A stretch of DNA of 34,856 bases from JAVKFY01 sp040223615 (GTDB lineage Bacteria > Pseudomonadota > Alphaproteobacteria > GCA-2731375), in NCBI GenBank assembly GCA_040223615.1, contig JAVKFY010000015.1:1-34856 (forward strand). The letters run 5' to 3'. A model generated the notes under the pieces. The model had not been told where the DNA came from. It saw only the letters and a list, made by a program, of their open reading frames with translations, and did no database searches. The first letter of the stretch is position 1. Each line of letters opens with the position of its first letter. This document shows, one piece after another, positions 7,696-16,515 of the stretch. A program made the translations under genes and the position numbers.

Positions 7696-8699
7696 CGCAT
7701 TCGCAGCCCACATTTCGACAGCAAACCTACCAAGGGTAGCTCCTCGACATCGACGAGACCGATCAGCGCGAGTTCCGCGCCCAACGCGATCGTTCGATCG
7801 CAGGCATCCCAGCGCCAGCGCCGGCCGACGCGCTGCAACAGCCGCGTTTCAGCCAGCGTTTCGGTCAGGCGCACGAAACCCTTGGCGCGCAGGATCCCAG
7901 GCGGCAGTTGTTCCATCGCCGTCTCGAAAGCGTCGCGGTCGAGCGGCTCGTCGGCGACGAAGCGCCACGTGCGGAACAGATCGTCGCCAACCGGCCCATC
8001 GGGCGCCGCGCGCGGGTCGCGCGCCAGACCGAAGACCAGGGCCGGCGGGATCGCGCATTCGACCGTGCGCAGCGTTTCCGCGCGCGGCGCCAGCACAGTC
8101 ACCTTGTCGACCAGACGCGCGGCGGTTTCGGGGGCGACGAGGTCGATCTTGTTCACCAGCACCAGGTCCGCCGCCGCTATCTGACGTTCAAGCAGATGTT
8201 CGACCGATCGGTCGGTCGGACGGTATTCCGCATCGACGACGGAGACCACGCTGTCGAGACGCAGGCCCGGCAGGTCGCCGGCGATCTGGGCCAGCGCCCA
8301 CGGATCGGCAACGCCGCTGGCCTCCAGCAGAACCAGGTCGGGCCGGTCCGGGCGTGCGGCGACGTCAAGCAGCGCTCGCACGGCGCCACCCGACTGCGAG
8401 CAGCAGACGCAGCCATTCTGCAGCGAGACCGTGTCGGCGCTGACCGACGCGATCAGGCGGGCGTCGATGTCGAGGTCGGCGACGTCGTTCACCAGCGCGG
8501 CGATCCTCAGGCCGTGGTCGGCAGTCAGCAGCCGGCGCAGCAGCGTGGTCTTGCCGGCGCCCAGAAACCCGCTGACGATCACCAACGGCAGGTTCGCCGC
8601 GTCCTGGCGTGTCCGGCCGGCGCTCAGCGCCTCGGCCTCGACCGCGCCGAGCAGGAATTGCAGCGTATCGCGGGCGCGCAGCAGGTGGGCGTCGTCCAT
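7692..8699 (-). CDS. G3E-family GTPase, CobW/metallochaperone type
   Basis: A 335-aa GTPase. Walker A SGFLGAGKTTLL lies at residues 43-54, the metal-binding CXCC motif is Cys97-Val-Cys99-Cys100 in NGCVCC, LLEASGVADP follows, and NKIDL is the guanine-specificity motif; a C-terminal CobW-type domain is present. G3E proteins with CXCC load zinc, cobalt or other metals into client enzymes using GTP. I chose the ATG at 8699, with GGGAGG 8 bases upstream; the longer open frame upstream lies inside the amidohydrolase gene. The gene sits 4 bases behind that amidohydrolase, which is itself a metalloenzyme, so a dedicated chaperone-client pair is plausible. No His-rich loop is obvious. Confidence 0.9.
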   Translation of the reverse strand: MDDAHLLRARDTLQFLLGAVEAEALSAGRTRQDAANLPLVIVSGFLGAGKTTLLRRLLTADHGLRIAALVNDVADLDIDARLIASVSADTVSLQNGCVCCSQSGGAVRALLDVAARPDRPDLVLLEASGVADPWALAQIAGDLPGLRLDSVVSVVDAEYRPTDRSVEHLLERQIAAADLVLVNKIDLVAPETAARLVDKVTVLAPRAETLRTVECAIPPALVFGLARDPRAAPDGPVGDDLFRTWRFVADEPLDRDAFETAMEQLPPGILRAKGFVRLTETLAETRLLQRVGRRWRWDACDRTIALGAELALIGLVDVEELPLVGLLSKCGLRMR

Positions 8700-8703
8700 C
8701 CGA

Positions 8704-10365
8704 TCAGCCTCCCGTCGGCACGCCGCCAAGCACGGTGCCCAGCACCGCCACGTCGCGCAGCTTTTCCGGCGCGACCTCGAAAGGATCGTCGGCCAGCACG
8801 GTGAAGTCGGCGAGCTTGCCGGCCTCGATGGAGCCGATCTCGTGATCGCGACGCAGGATGTGCGCGGCGTCAATGGTGATGGCGCGCAAGGCCCGCTCCA
8901 CGCCGATCCGCTCGCCCGGCGCCTGCACCGTCTTTCCATCCAGCGCCACCCGGTTGACCGCGATCCAGGCGGCGGTCAGCGGCGCGATCGGGGTCAGCAC
9001 CAGCGAGAAATCGGAGTGCAGCGCGAAGACCACGCCTTCACGTTCCAGACTGCCGAGCCGCGCGGTGGCCTCGGCGCGGTCCGGCCCGAAGCCCTGCTCG
9101 GCGTGCAGCAGCGAACGGTAGTGGACAAAGTAATCGTTCACGCTGGCGAGCCCGCCCAGCGCCTTCAGCCGGCGCGCCTGGTCCGGCGTGGAGATGCAGT
9201 AGTGCTCGATGGTGAAGCGGTGATCGAAGCGCGGGTGCGCCAGTTGCAGCCGTTCCAGGACATCGAGCGTCATCTGCACGGTCTCGTCGCCATTCGCATG
9301 GCTGTGGATCTGCACGCCCGCCTTCCAATAGGGCAGCATGTGCTCGAAGACCTGATCCCACGGGGTCTCGCCGCGATGACCCTCGTGGCCGTCGAGATAG
9401 CCAGGGAAGCGCAGGCGCAAGGTCATCGCCGGATAGGAGCCATCGTTGATGAATTTCACGCCGTGCAGGCCGAGCTTGGGCGTGTTCTGGCGCTGCTGCT
9501 GCAATAGCCACTCGGCTTTGCGCTCGCCGTGGCGCTCGTGCAGCGGGCTGTCGATCGGCACCAGCAGCATGCGCAGCGGGAAGGCCGGGTCGTCGACCGC
9601 CTCGCGGTGCTCGGCCCACTCGCGATCGAAGTCGAGATAGCCGAAGACCATCTCCGCCGTGGTGGTGATGCCGGCGGCCCGCGCGGTCTCCGCCAGCAGC
9701 CGGATCGCGGCGACGCCCTGCCCGGGCTGGTTCAGATGCTGCGCCACCGCCCGCGTCGCCACGCGGGTCGCCTCGCGTTCGACGAACTGACCGTTCAAGC
9801 GGCCGTCCGAATCGCGCTCGATGCCGTAGATATTGGTGCTCTCGTCGACGCCGATCCGTTGCAGCATCGGCGAATTGGCGACGACGACGTGCGGTGCGTA
9901 GGTCACGGTCCAGATCGGGCGCGTGGCAGAGACCGCATCGAGTTCGTCACGGGTGAGCTGACCGCCCTGCACCGCCGGATCGGAGCCCCAGGCGACGATC
10001 GGCGCCTCCGGGTCGGTCAGGCTGGCATCGACCTCCTTAAGCCGCGCGAACACCGCTTCGCGCGTGGTAATGCCGGGGTTGATGCGGTCCGGGCCGGGCG
10101 AGTCGATCGGGCCGAGGTAGGTCAGCCCCATGAAGATGCCGGACATGCGGAAATGCGTGTGAGGGTCGATGAAACCCGGCATCAGCACCTTGCCGGCGAA
10201 GCGGTCGTCGATCTCGTGCTCGAACCGGTCCAGCCACGGCCGCATCGTTGCCAGTGTGCCGACGGACACGATGCGGTCGCCGCTCACCGCCACCGCGTCG
10301 GCCACCGGGCGGCCCGGGTCCATCGTGCGGATGCGCCGGGCGGTGAAGACCCTCAGCTTTTCCAT
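8704..10365 (-). CDS. YtcJ-like amidohydrolase (amidohydrolase family 3)
   Basis: A 553-aa cytoplasmic metal-dependent hydrolase. The HxH metal motif is H69-T-H71 in PGFIDPHTHF, with later ligands suggested by HSHANGD, FTIEHYCIS and LHSDFSLV. The C-terminal ADFTVLADDPF is typical of the family. YtcJ-like proteins hydrolyse amides or related bonds, but most have no known substrate. The start at 10365 has GGAGGG 7 bases upstream. It is the first gene of an operon with the CobW-type GTPase (4-base gap) and the exported serine hydrolase, and is divergent from cydA across 158 bases in which I see no clear repeat. The gene looks complete. Confidence 0.9.
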   Translation of the reverse strand: MEKLRVFTARRIRTMDPGRPVADAVAVSGDRIVSVGTLATMRPWLDRFEHEIDDRFAGKVLMPGFIDPHTHFRMSGIFMGLTYLGPIDSPGPDRINPGITTREAVFARLKEVDASLTDPEAPIVAWGSDPAVQGGQLTRDELDAVSATRPIWTVTYAPHVVVANSPMLQRIGVDESTNIYGIERDSDGRLNGQFVEREATRVATRAVAQHLNQPGQGVAAIRLLAETARAAGITTTAEMVFGYLDFDREWAEHREAVDDPAFPLRMLLVPIDSPLHERHGERKAEWLLQQQRQNTPKLGLHGVKFINDGSYPAMTLRLRFPGYLDGHEGHRGETPWDQVFEHMLPYWKAGVQIHSHANGDETVQMTLDVLERLQLAHPRFDHRFTIEHYCISTPDQARRLKALGGLASVNDYFVHYRSLLHAEQGFGPDRAEATARLGSLEREGVVFALHSDFSLVLTPIAPLTAAWIAVNRVALDGKTVQAPGERIGVERALRAITIDAAHILRRDHEIGSIEAGKLADFTVLADDPFEVAPEKLRDVAVLGTVLGGVPTGG

Positions 10366-10523
10366 GCACCTGCCCTCCTGACCTGAAGCCTAGTTCAGCG
10401 AAGACGGTGTGTCGCGAGCGGGTGTGACGCAAGCGCGCAGGACCTGCTCGCCTCCCCACCGCGTGCTAGGTAAAGTATCAGGCGACGCGGTGCGCGCCGC
10501 GAGCAGGAGGCCCTTCGCCGATC

Positions 10524-11915
10524 ATGCTGCCCGACGCCATTGATCTCGCCCGGATGCAGTTCGCCTTCACCGTGGCGGCGCATATCGTGTTTCCCGCCTT
10601 CACCATCGGGCTGGCCAGCTACCTGGCTGTGCTTGAAGGGCTGTGGCTGGTGACACGCGAGCAGCGCTACCTGACCGTGTTCCGATACCTGAAGACGCCG
10701 TTCGCGGTGGTGTTCGGCATGGGCGTCGTGTCCGGCATCGTCATGAGCTACCAGTTCGGCACCAACTGGAGCGTGTTCGCCGACAAGACCGGGCCGGTGC
10801 TCGGTCCGCTGATGGGCTACGAGGTGCTGAGCGCTTTCTTCCTGGAGGCCGGGTTCCTCGGGATCATGCTGTTCGGGCTGGATCGGGTCGGGCCGCGGCT
10901 GCACTTCATGGCTACGGCCATGGTCGCGGTCGGCACGCTGTTCTCCGCCTTCTGGATCCTGTCGGTGAACTCGTGGATGCACACGCCGGCGGGCTACGAG
11001 ATGAACGCCGCCGGCCAGTTCGTGCCAGCCGACTGGTGGGCGGTGGTGTTCAACCCGTCCTTCCCTTACCGCCTGGTGCACATGGTGCTGGCAGCCTATC
11101 TGACCACCGCCTTCGTGGTCGGCGGCATCGGCGCGTGGCACCTGCTGCGCGACCCGGACCAGCCGGCGGCGCGCACCATGTTCTCGATGGCGATGTGGAT
11201 GGCGCTGCTGGTGGCGCCGGCGCAGATCGTCGCCGGCGACATGCACGGCCTCAACACGCTGGAACACCAGCCGGCCAAGGTCGCCGCGATGGAGGGCCAC
11301 TACGACAGCCACAAGGGCGCGCCGCTGATCCTGTTCGGCTGGCCCGACGACGAGGCGGAAGAAACCAAGTACGCGATCGAGATACCGCACCTGGGCTCGC
11401 TGATCCTGATGCACGAGTGGGACGGCGAGGTGAAAGGCCTGAAGGCTTGGCCGAAGGAGGACCGGCCGCCCGCCCTGATCCCGTTCTGGAGCTTCCGGAT
11501 CATGGTCGGGCTCGGCTTCGCCATGGTCGGGCTGGGGCTATGGAGCGGCTGGATGCGGCTGCGCGGCCGGCTCTACGAGTCGCCGTGGCTGCATCGCGTG
11601 GCGGTGGCGATGGCGCCGTCCGGTTTCGTCGCGATTCTCGCCGGCTGGGTCACGACCGAGGTCGGGCGGCAGCCGTGGACCGTCTATGGCCTGCTGCGCA
11701 CGGTCGACTCGGCCTCGCCGCTGGACGCGCCGGCGGTCGGGGCCTCGCTGCTGGCCTTCGTGGTGGTGTACTTCGCGGTATTCGGGATGGGCGTGTTCTA
11801 CGTGCTGCGCCTGTTGTCGCGGACGCCGCAACCCGCGGCCGTCGACGACGAGGCGACGCCGATGCACGCCGCCGGCCTCGTGCCCGGCCCGGCGCGCAAG
11901 CTCGAAGCGGACTAG
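10524..11915 (+). CDS. cydA: Cytochrome bd-type quinol oxidase subunit I (CIO type)
   Basis: A 463-aa multi-pass membrane protein, the haem-bearing subunit of a terminal quinol oxidase that reduces O2 to water. Conserved residues fall at near-identical positions to the E. coli enzyme: His20, Glu100, Glu108 and His186 around the haem sites, and Lys251/Glu256 in GDMHGLNTLEHQPAKVAAMEG at the quinol site. The Q-loop is short, as in the cyanide-insensitive oxidase (CIO) branch. A strong AGGAGG lies 13 bases before the ATG, a rather long spacing, but the family alignment starts here. cydB follows after 10 bases. No cydCD assembly transporter is in the window. Confidence 0.95.
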   Translation: MLPDAIDLARMQFAFTVAAHIVFPAFTIGLASYLAVLEGLWLVTREQRYLTVFRYLKTPFAVVFGMGVVSGIVMSYQFGTNWSVFADKTGPVLGPLMGYEVLSAFFLEAGFLGIMLFGLDRVGPRLHFMATAMVAVGTLFSAFWILSVNSWMHTPAGYEMNAAGQFVPADWWAVVFNPSFPYRLVHMVLAAYLTTAFVVGGIGAWHLLRDPDQPAARTMFSMAMWMALLVAPAQIVAGDMHGLNTLEHQPAKVAAMEGHYDSHKGAPLILFGWPDDEAEETKYAIEIPHLGSLILMHEWDGEVKGLKAWPKEDRPPALIPFWSFRIMVGLGFAMVGLGLWSGWMRLRGRLYESPWLHRVAVAMAPSGFVAILAGWVTTEVGRQPWTVYGLLRTVDSASPLDAPAVGASLLAFVVVYFAVFGMGVFYVLRLLSRTPQPAAVDDEATPMHAAGLVPGPARKLEAD

Positions 11916-11925
11916 GGGGCGGCCA

Positions 11926-12930
11926 ATGGAATTCGATCTCGCCTTCATCTGGGCCGGCATCATCGCCTTCGCGGTGCTGGCCTATGTGATCATGGACGGC
12001 TTCGACCTCGGCATCGGCATGCTGTTTCCGCTGCTGCACGACGAGGGCGAGCGCGACGTGGCGATGAACTCCGTGGCGCCGGTATGGGCCGGTAAGGAGA
12101 CATGGCTGGTGCTGGGCGGCGGCGGCCTGATGGCGGCCTTCCCGCTGGCCTACGCGACCGTGCTGCCGGCGCTCTATGCCCCGATCACCGCGATGCTGAT
12201 CGGCCTGATCCTGCGCGGCGTCGCTTTCGAGTTCCGCTGGCGCGCCAACGACAAGACCCTGTGGGACATCAGCTTCGTCGCCGGTTCGACGATCGCCACG
12301 CTGGCCCAGGGCATCGCGCTGGGCGCACTGGTGCAAGGCATCGAAATCGCCGGACGCGCCTATGCCGGCGGCTGGTGGGACTGGCTGACCCCGTTCACCA
12401 TCCTGTGCGGCGTCTCGCTGGCGATCGGCTACATGCTACTCGGCGCCTGCTGGCTGGTGCTGAAGACCGAAGGGGAACTGCAGGCCCGCGCCCGGCGCTT
12501 TGCCCAACGTGCCGGCGCCGGCACGCTGCTGCTGATCGGCCTGGTCAGCCTGTGGACCCCGTTCCTGCAACCGTCATACCTGGATCGCTGGTTCTCGTGG
12601 CCGTCGATGGCCTTTAGCGCGGTGGTGCCGGTGCTGCTGCTGGGCTGCGTATGGGCGCTCTACACCGGACTGCGCGGGGCCGGCCACGACAGCCGGCCGT
12701 TCCTGGCCGCGCTCGGCATCTTCGTACTGTGCTACGCCGGCATCGGGATCAGCTTCTATCCACACATGGTGCCGCCGAACCTGACCATCTGGCAGGCTGC
12801 GGCGCCCGATTCCAGCCTCGGCTTCCTGCTGGTCGGGGCGTTGGTGCTGATTCCGATGATCATCGCCTATACCGCCTACGCCTACTGGGTGTTCCGCGGC
12901 AAGATCGACCCGAAGGCGTCCTACCACTGA
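11926..12930 (+). CDS. cydB: Cytochrome bd-type quinol oxidase subunit II
   Basis: A 334-aa integral membrane subunit that partners CydA. The N-terminus MEFDLAFIWAGIIAFAVLAY followed by VIMDGFDLGIGMLFPLL is diagnostic for CydB, as are the NSVAPVWAGKETWLVLGGGG segment, GVAFEFRWRA and the C-terminal MIIAYTAYAYWVFRGK. About eight to nine hydrophobic segments are visible. The ATG at 11926 follows a GGGGGCGG stretch; longer open reading upstream overlaps cydA in another frame and is not coding. The stop overlaps the start of the DUF2474 mini-gene by one base. Confidence 0.95.
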   Translation: MEFDLAFIWAGIIAFAVLAYVIMDGFDLGIGMLFPLLHDEGERDVAMNSVAPVWAGKETWLVLGGGGLMAAFPLAYATVLPALYAPITAMLIGLILRGVAFEFRWRANDKTLWDISFVAGSTIATLAQGIALGALVQGIEIAGRAYAGGWWDWLTPFTILCGVSLAIGYMLLGACWLVLKTEGELQARARRFAQRAGAGTLLLIGLVSLWTPFLQPSYLDRWFSWPSMAFSAVVPVLLLGCVWALYTGLRGAGHDSRPFLAALGIFVLCYAGIGISFYPHMVPPNLTIWQAAAPDSSLGFLLVGALVLIPMIIAYTAYAYWVFRGKIDPKASYH

Positions 12931-13028
12931 TGCCGCGCCGGGTCGCCTGGTTCGTCGGCCTGTGGCTCGCCGGGGTCGCCGCGGTCGGACTGGTGTCGCT
13001 GGCGATCAAGGCCCTGCTCGGCGCCTAA
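12930..13028 (+). CDS. DUF2474 membrane mini-protein of the cyd operon
   Basis: A 32-aa single-pass peptide starting MPRRVAWFVGLWLAGVAAVG. Its ATG overlaps the cydB TGA (TGATG), so translation is coupled. The pattern of two N-terminal Arg, a Trp/Phe-rich start and one hydrophobic helix matches DUF2474 peptides found after CIO-type cydAB. By analogy with CydX of E. coli, it is likely a small accessory subunit stabilising the oxidase; that role is inferred. It is too short for ordinary gene calling and easily missed. Confidence 0.8.
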   Translation: MPRRVAWFVGLWLAGVAAVGLVSLAIKALLGA

Positions 13029-13068
13029 GCGGCCTTGTCGGCACGGCGGGGTCGGGCCAGGATGCGTC

Positions 13069-14250
13069 ATGCCGTTGCACGTCAATCCCACCGACCGCGC
13101 CGCCGGCTACGGCCAGGCGCAAGCCGACATCCTCGCCCCGGACGCCTTCGAGACCGCGCTGGCGGAAATCTCGACCTGGCCGGGCTATCAGCCGACGCCA
13201 TTGCTGTCGCTGCCGGACGTGGCGCGCGACCTGGGCATCGGCATGTTGCACTACAAGGACGAGGGCCGGCGGTTCGGGCTGAAGAGCTTCAAGGCCCTGG
13301 GTGGCGCCTATGCGGTGCTGCGGCTACTGCAAGGCGAAGTCGAGCGGCGCACGGCGCACCGGCCGGGCGCGCGCGAGCTGGCCGGTGGTGAACATCGGCC
13401 GCTGACCGAGAACCTGACGGTGACCTGCGCCACCGACGGCAACCATGGCCGGTCGGTCGCCTGGGGCGCCCAGAGCTTCGGCTGCGCCTGCGTGATCTTC
13501 GTTCATGCCACGGTCAGCCAAGCCCGGTGCGACGCCATCGCCGCCTATGGCGCCGACATAGCCCGGGTCGACGGTACCTACGACGACGCGGTGCGCGAGG
13601 CCGCGGCGGTGGCGGATCGCGAAGGCTGGACCGTCGTCTCCGACACCTCCTACGACGGCTACATGGACGTCCCGCGCGACGTGATGGCCGGCTACTCGGT
13701 GATGGCGGCCGAGGCGATGTGGCAGATCAGCGAGGCGCCGACGCACGTCTTCCTGCAAGGCGGCGTCGGGGCGCTGGCCGCTTCGGTGGTAGCGCTGGAC
13801 TGGGCACAGCTCGGGGCCAAGCGCCCGGTGCACGTGGTCGTCGAGCCGGAACGCGCCGACTGCCTGTACCAGAGCGCGCTGGCCGGCAAGCCGACGCCGG
13901 CGTCGGGCGACCTCGACACGGTGATGGCCGGCCTGTCCTGCGGCGAGGTCTCGCTGCTCGCCTGGGCAATGTTGAAGGATGGCGCCGAAGCGTTCATGAC
14001 CGTCGACGACGACGCGGCCAAGGCGATGATGCGGCGCCTGGCCGACGGCGCGACGCCGGTGGTGGCCGGCGAGAGCGCCGTTGCCGGTCTCGCCGGACTG
14101 GCCGAGGTGATGAGCGATGCCGGCCTGACCCGCGCCCTTGGCCTGTCGACCGTCAGCCGGGTGCTGATCTACGGCAGCGAGGGCGATACCGACCCGGCGC
14201 TCTATGCCGAGATCGTCGGCCGCTCGGCGGCGGAAGTTCGGGCGGCGTGA
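13069..14250 (+). CDS. dpaL: Diaminopropionate ammonia-lyase
   Basis: A 393-aa PLP enzyme of fold type II that converts 2,3-diaminopropionate (D or L) to pyruvate and two ammonia. The PLP lysine is Lys75 in KSFKALGGAYA, CATDGNHGRSVAWGA contains the probable catalytic Asp123, Asp192 in SDTSYDGY is the likely second acid, and FLQGGVGALAASV is the phosphate-binding glycine loop. Length fits the family (about 400 aa). The start at 13069 has AGGA upstream; another ATG at 13062 is out of frame. It begins a plus-strand run in which the M20 hydrolase starts 7 bases after its stop, so the four genes to 18822 read as one amino-acid scavenging operon. Confidence 0.92.
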   Translation: MPLHVNPTDRAAGYGQAQADILAPDAFETALAEISTWPGYQPTPLLSLPDVARDLGIGMLHYKDEGRRFGLKSFKALGGAYAVLRLLQGEVERRTAHRPGARELAGGEHRPLTENLTVTCATDGNHGRSVAWGAQSFGCACVIFVHATVSQARCDAIAAYGADIARVDGTYDDAVREAAAVADREGWTVVSDTSYDGYMDVPRDVMAGYSVMAAEAMWQISEAPTHVFLQGGVGALAASVVALDWAQLGAKRPVHVVVEPERADCLYQSALAGKPTPASGDLDTVMAGLSCGEVSLLAWAMLKDGAEAFMTVDDDAAKAMMRRLADGATPVVAGESAVAGLAGLAEVMSDAGLTRALGLSTVSRVLIYGSEGDTDPALYAEIVGRSAAEVRAA

Positions 14251-14257
14251 GGGCAAG

Positions 14258-15508
14258 ATGAGTCAGGGTCTCGCCATCGACCGCGACCGCCTGATCGCCC
14301 GGCTGGAGGCGCTGGGCGAGGTCGGCAAGCTGGAGAGCGGCGGCAACGCGCGGCTGGCATTGTCCGACGCCGACAAGGACGGTCGTGACCTGGTGGTCGG
14401 CTGGATGCGCGATGCCGGGCTGCAGATCACCGTGGACAAGATCGGCAACATCGTCGGCCGGCGGGCCGGACGGCGCGACGACCTGGCGCCGGTGATGACC
14501 GGCTCGCACATCGACACCGTCCGCGCCGGCGGCAAGTACGACGGCAACCTCGGCGTGCTGGCCGGCCTGGAGGTGGTCGAGACGCTGAACGATGCCGGCC
14601 TTGAGACCGACCGGCCGATCTGCGTGGCGATCTTCACCAACGAGGAGGGCGTGCGCTTCCCGCCGGACATGCTGGGCTCGCTGGTCTATGTCGGCGGCAT
14701 GGCGCTGGACGAGGCGCTGGCCACCACCGGCATCGACGAGGCCAGCGTCGGCGCCGAGTTGAACCGGATCGGCTATGCCGGCGCGGCCGAGCCCGGCCAC
14801 ACCAAGCCGCACGCCTTCGTCGAGCTGCACATCGAACAAGGCCCGGTGCTGGCCGCCGAGGACGTCACCATCGGCGCGGTGCGCGACCTGCAGGGTATCT
14901 CCTGGCAGGAAGTGACGATCCACGGCCAATCCAATCATGCCGGCACGACACCCATGCGGCTGCGCCACGATGCCGGCTACGCGGCGGCCGCGGTGGCGGT
15001 GCACATCCGCAAGCTCGCGGCCGAGATGGGTCGCGGCCAGGTCGCGACCACCGGCGTGATCGAGCTGTTCCCCAACATCATCAACGTCATCGCCAGCCGG
15101 GCGAAGCTGACCGTCGACCTGCGCAACACCGACGAGAGAAAACTGCGCGACGCGGAGAAGAACGTGGCCCGGTTCCTGAAAGACCTGGCCGCCGCCGAGG
15201 GCGTGAGAATCGAGACCCGCAAGCTGGCGCGGTTCGAGCCGGTGGTGTTCGATGCCGCCATCGCCGACCTGATCGTCGGCGTCGCCAAGGAGCTCGGCCA
15301 CTCGCGCCGGGCGATGACCTCGGGCGCCGGCCACGACGCGCAGATGATGGCGCGGATCTGTCCGACAGCGATGATCTTCGTGCCCTCGGAGAAGGGCATC
15401 AGCCATAACCCGGCGGAGCATACCGAACCGGACGACCTGGGCGCGGGCGCCGACGTCCTTTTGCACACGTTGTTGCGGCTATCGGACGCGACGGCACAGG
15501 GAGAATGA
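14258..15508 (+). CDS. M20-family N-carbamoyl-L-amino-acid hydrolase/allantoate amidohydrolase-like enzyme
   Basis: A 416-aa dinuclear metal hydrolase. Metal ligands expected for the family are present: His84 (GSHIDTV), Asp95 (GGKYDGNLG), Glu130 (TNEEGVRF), His191 (LHIEQGP) and His388 (NPAEHTEPDD). The central dimerisation domain includes HGQSNHAGTTPM. Family members remove the carbamoyl group from N-carbamoyl-L-amino acids or beta-ureidopropionate, or hydrolyse allantoate; sequence reading alone does not separate these. The ATG at 14258 follows GAGGG; the open frame extends upstream into dpaL but is not needed. It lies between dpaL (7 bases) and the D-carbamoylase gene (4 bases). Confidence 0.9.
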   Translation: MSQGLAIDRDRLIARLEALGEVGKLESGGNARLALSDADKDGRDLVVGWMRDAGLQITVDKIGNIVGRRAGRRDDLAPVMTGSHIDTVRAGGKYDGNLGVLAGLEVVETLNDAGLETDRPICVAIFTNEEGVRFPPDMLGSLVYVGGMALDEALATTGIDEASVGAELNRIGYAGAAEPGHTKPHAFVELHIEQGPVLAAEDVTIGAVRDLQGISWQEVTIHGQSNHAGTTPMRLRHDAGYAAAAVAVHIRKLAAEMGRGQVATTGVIELFPNIINVIASRAKLTVDLRNTDERKLRDAEKNVARFLKDLAAAEGVRIETRKLARFEPVVFDAAIADLIVGVAKELGHSRRAMTSGAGHDAQMMARICPTAMIFVPSEKGISHNPAEHTEPDDLGAGADVLLHTLLRLSDATAQGE

Positions 15509-15512
15509 GGTA

Positions 15513-16451
15513 ATGGCACGAATCCTGACAGTAGCGGCGGCACAGCTCGGCCCGATCGCCAAGGAAGAGACCCGCAGCCAGGTGGTCGACCGGTTGCTGA
15601 CGCTGATGCGCGATGCGCACAAGCATGGCTGCGACCTGATCGTCTATCCGGAGCTGGCGCTGACCACCTTCTTCCCGCGCTGGTACATCGAGGACGAGGA
15701 CGAGCTCGACGCCTGGTACGAGACCCAGATGCCCTCGAACGAGACCCAGCCGCTGTTCGAGGTGGCCAAGGAACTGGGCGTGGGCTTCGCGCTCGGCTAC
15801 GCCGAGCTGTTCACCGACGAGAGCGGCAAGAAGCGCCGCTTCAACACCTCGATCCTGGTCGACAAGGCCGGCAACGTGGTCAACAAGTACCGCAAGATCC
15901 ACCTGCCCGGGCACGCCGAGCACGAGCCGTGGCGCGCCTTCCAGCACCTGGAGAAGCGCTATTTCGAGCCCGGCGACCTGGGCTGGCCGGTGGTGCGCGC
16001 GTTCGACGGCCTGCTCGGCATGTGCATCTGCAACGACCGGCGCTGGCCGGAGACCTACCGCGTGATGGGCTTGCAAGGCGTGGAGATGGTGACGCTCGGC
16101 TACAATACGCCGGTGCACAACCCGCCGTCGCCGGAACACGATGCGCTCGGCCCGTTTCACAACCACCTGGTGATGCAGTCCGGCGCCTACCAGAACGGCA
16201 CCTGGGTCGTCGGTGTCGCCAAGGCCGGCATCGAGGAAGACTGCGAGTTGATCGGCCAGAGCTGCATCATCGCGCCGTCGGGCGAGATCGTGGCGCAATG
16301 CACGACGTTGGGCGACGAGCTGGCGATCGCGCGCTGCGACCTCGACCTCGGGAAATCGTACAAGCAGGGCGTGTTCAACTTCGCCATGCACCGCGAGCCG
16401 GACAGCTACAAGATGATCGTGGAGCGCAAGGGTGCCATCCCGCCGAAATGA
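15513..16451 (+). CDS. N-carbamoyl-D-amino-acid hydrolase (nitrilase superfamily)
   Basis: A 312-aa amidase that converts N-carbamoyl-D-amino acids to D-amino acids, CO2 and ammonia. The nitrilase-superfamily triad is intact: Glu47 in YPELALTTFFPRW, Lys128 in YRKIHLPG and Cys173 in CICNDRRWPE. The FFPRW and NDRRWPE motifs and the length are specific to D-carbamoylases. GAGG lies at the overlap with the preceding TGA, 4 bases before the ATG at 15513. Pairing of L-type and D-type carbamoylases side by side suggests the pathway handles both stereoisomers. No hydantoinase (cyclic amidase) is adjacent. Confidence 0.92.
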   Translation: MARILTVAAAQLGPIAKEETRSQVVDRLLTLMRDAHKHGCDLIVYPELALTTFFPRWYIEDEDELDAWYETQMPSNETQPLFEVAKELGVGFALGYAELFTDESGKKRRFNTSILVDKAGNVVNKYRKIHLPGHAEHEPWRAFQHLEKRYFEPGDLGWPVVRAFDGLLGMCICNDRRWPETYRVMGLQGVEMVTLGYNTPVHNPPSPEHDALGPFHNHLVMQSGAYQNGTWVVGVAKAGIEEDCELIGQSCIIAPSGEIVAQCTTLGDELAIARCDLDLGKSYKQGVFNFAMHREPDSYKMIVERKGAIPPK

Positions 16452-16463
16452 CCCGAGCCGGAC

Positions 16464-16481
16464 TGAGTCATTTGAGTCACT
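16464..16481 (+). repeat. Tandem 9-bp direct repeat
   Basis: TGAGTCATT is followed immediately by TGAGTCACT in the 64-base gap between the D-carbamoylase and DUF3604 genes, 8 of 9 bases identical. Two copies of TGAGTCA could bind a protein or be chance. No function is assigned. Confidence 0.3.
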
Positions 16482-16515
16482 TGGCCGCTGCGCCTGAGAG
16501 GGTGAATCAAGGGTT

